Assembly (NCBI RefSeq): GCF_023195835.1
Contig: NZ_CP096199.1
Coordinates: 1,302,001 to 1,366,000, forward strand
Origin: Vibrio sinaloensis
Lineage (GTDB): Bacteria; Pseudomonadota; Gammaproteobacteria; Enterobacterales; Vibrionaceae
Reading direction: 5' to 3'
DNA: 64,000 bases
The notes under the pieces: model-generated
What the model was told of the DNA's origin: nothing
What the model saw: the letters and a program-made list of their open reading frames with translations, nothing else
Databases searched by the model: none
Made by a program: the position numbers and the translations under genes
Shown: positions 62,460 through 64,000 of the stretch, one piece after another
Layout: the number at the start of each line of letters is the position of its first letter
How positions within the stretch are numbered: the stretch's first letter is position 1

Positions 62460-62855
62460 TTATGTGAACGCTTTCGTTTTTCTAAAAGCGACGAAGAGTA
62501 AAACCGCAATCGCAATTTCTACCGCTAGCGCGGCCAAAATCGCCTCAGACGGCATACCATCGGTAAGTATTCCTATTACTCTACCCACAGGAAAAGCGAA
62601 GAAAACGATTTTTGCAGCAATGATGGAGGTCTTAGTTAAGGGATGATAGAAGAGGCCAGCTAGCATTACTGCGCCCAATACAGCGAGATTTGTCCCCGGT
62701 CCTCGTAGTTCACTGAGTAGGTTTGGGTCATCCGCGAGCGCAATACCATAGCTTAAGTAAAAAGTATGTGGCTCTAATGCAATAAACCCGCCGATAGTAA
62801 AGGCGGTCACCCCAGCTATCCCTAAAACAATACGTTCAAACATAGATGCAATCAT
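62460..62855 (-). CDS. DUF4345 membrane protein
   Basis: A 131-residue protein with four predicted membrane helices (IVLGIAGVTAFTIGGFIAL; TNLAVLGAVMLAGLFY; SIIAAKIVFFAFPVGRVIGIL; ILAALAVEIAIAVLLFVAF). LRGPGTNL and GRVIG are typical of DUF4345. It is probably cotranscribed with the flavodoxin gene 66 bp downstream and is divergent from the AraC-type regulator. Function unknown. Confidence 0.78.
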   Translation of the reverse strand: MIASMFERIVLGIAGVTAFTIGGFIALEPHTFYLSYGIALADDPNLLSELRGPGTNLAVLGAVMLAGLFYHPLTKTSIIAAKIVFFAFPVGRVIGILTDGMPSEAILAALAVEIAIAVLLFVAFRKTKAFT

Positions 62856-63007
62856 GGTGCAATCTCCTTCTAGATTTTATGACATCATTGGATTTACTGA
62901 CTAGAGCCACAAAACTGCGGCAGGCAGTGAACGTTGTTTATTAGACCAAATTGGGCGATGATTTAATTGACAGAAAGTCGCTGAACGTTTGCAGGAAGTA
63001 CATATTG

Positions 63008-63976
63008 ATGGACGATAGAAGAACACAAGCCATGGCGAAGTTTGAGCAAAACAGGCGCCAGGATGAGGAAGTCAGCTCTCCGCTCAGTCAACTGAAAATG
63101 AGTAGCGTTTTTTATACTTACTCGACGTTGAAGCAACCTTGGGGGGTGAAGATCCCTGCTATTCCCTCTAGTACAATGTTTCACTTGGTGCTAGAGGGCG
63201 AAGCGTTAGTTTCAGCGTATGGGACACGCGTAAAACTGGGGCCTGGTGACTTTATTTTACTACCACGAGGTACCGGTCATGATATCGTTGACGTCAATAA
63301 CACACCAGCCAATGACCTGTTTGACAATGATATCGAAAAAATCACCGAACACTATGAGCGTTTAACTACGGCTGGTGAAGGTGCGTTGACGACGACTCTG
63401 TGCGGCACGGTATTGTTTGATAACGAGGTGACGACATCCATCATTCAATCAATGCCGGATTATATTTTGGTGCCGTCACAATCCCCAGCGCACCAAACCA
63501 TCGAAAGTGTGGTCCAATCGATACACAGAGAAACTGAAAATGAGGATTATGGCGCAGGACTTATTGTCTCTAAGTTGGCGGATGTATTAATCCTTCAATG
63601 TATTCGTGCTTGGGTGAATGAACTCTCTGATGAGCATCAGACTTGGCTACTGGCACATACAGATAAGCGTCTTTCTCGTGCGATGAAAAAAATACATGGA
63701 GACCCCTCTGCGCATATCGATATTGAGTCTTTAGCTGAGTTATCTGGTATGTCTCGTACCAGCTTCATTGATTATTTTAAGAAAATCGTGGGTCAGACGC
63801 CTAAGAAGTACATTACACATTGGCGCTTATCGTTAGCGCGAGAGCGCTTGTTGCATGGCAATGAGCATATTCTCAATATTGCACTCGATGTTGGCTATCA
63901 ATCTGAAGCCGCGTTCAGCCGTGCATATAAGAGTAAGTATGGAGTGTCACCATCTTATTCTAAGAAAACCGGATAA
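63008..63976 (+). CDS. AraC-family regulator with cupin N-terminal domain
   Basis: A 322-residue regulator. The N-terminal cupin-type ligand domain (VLEGEALVSAYGTRVKLGPGDFILLPRGTGHDI, in residues 60-95) is of the cupin_6 kind. The C-terminal double HTH reads IDIESLAELSGMSRTSFIDYFKKIVGQTPKKYI and ALDVGYQSEAAFSRAYKSKYGVSP. ATG 63008 with AGGAAG upstream is preferred over the TTG at 62951. Divergence from the DUF4345-flavodoxin pair makes that operon its likely target. Confidence 0.9.
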   Translation: MDDRRTQAMAKFEQNRRQDEEVSSPLSQLKMSSVFYTYSTLKQPWGVKIPAIPSSTMFHLVLEGEALVSAYGTRVKLGPGDFILLPRGTGHDIVDVNNTPANDLFDNDIEKITEHYERLTTAGEGALTTTLCGTVLFDNEVTTSIIQSMPDYILVPSQSPAHQTIESVVQSIHRETENEDYGAGLIVSKLADVLILQCIRAWVNELSDEHQTWLLAHTDKRLSRAMKKIHGDPSAHIDIESLAELSGMSRTSFIDYFKKIVGQTPKKYITHWRLSLARERLLHGNEHILNIALDVGYQSEAAFSRAYKSKYGVSPSYSKKTG

Positions 63977-64000
63977 CACTGTTTACCGTTTTATCTAGGG

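Overview
The window looks like chromosome of a Vibrio species. Pointers are the 367-residue purC, a vgrG / DUF4123 / VasX-like effector / immunity set, a six-gene TonB2/TonB3-type cluster, a CarR/CarS pair followed by ompV, a LexA-controlled sulA-like gene, and a split nirB-nirD-transporter-cobA operon. No sequence search was possible. Assignments rest on motifs, protein length, gene order and recalled family knowledge.

Layout. 1-5.1 kb holds housekeeping genes: the start of nrdA (minus, with tandem NrdR-type boxes and a DnaA box upstream), ubiG and gyrA. A candidate small RNA lies on the minus strand just after gyrA. 5.6-7.0 kb is a basic amino-acid antiporter. 7.2-14.8 kb is a compact auxiliary type VI secretion module: spike, adaptor, pore-type effector and membrane immunity protein, translationally coupled. 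15-25 kb carries a PilZ protein, an acetyltransferase, a chemoreceptor, a YjjI/YjjW glycyl-radical pair with a convergent LysR gene, an EF-hand protein, purC (PurR box), sulA (LexA box) and a glycerophosphodiesterase. 25-32 kb carries a lactate-dehydrogenase-like enzyme with an unusual specificity residue, a metallo-beta-lactamase-fold protein and the TonB operon. 32-38 kb has a DcuS/DpiB-type two-component system, a solute-binding protein, a DUF2726 protein and a diguanylate cyclase. 38-43 kb is the assimilatory/detoxifying NADH nitrite reductase operon with an FNR-type box. 43-50.6 kb has an NYN-domain protein preceded by a MITE-like repeat, carR-carS-ompV, a Na/phosphate symporter and a Fic protein behind two near-identical operators.

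50.67-61.2 kb is an accessory region. An intact tRNA-Val(GAC) is followed by a second copy cut in the anticodon loop, leaving a 46-bp 3' fragment that reads as an attachment-site scar. Next come two 9-bp direct repeats, two LexA-type boxes and three tightly packed genes: a 188-residue protein, an 829-residue tyrosine-recombinase-like protein that keeps Arg, His-x-x-Arg and His but lacks the Tyr, and a 1,062-residue protein with the full catalytic set. This looks like an SOS-controlled three-gene recombination module, and it is the most interesting part of the window. It ends in decayed IS256-family and P-loop ATPase fragments, two unrecognised genes, and then a phage-like repressor / excisionase / integrase block. 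A chemoreceptor gene lacking its N-terminal half marks the right edge. 61.8-64 kb is a flavodoxin/DUF4345 pair divergent from an AraC-type regulator.
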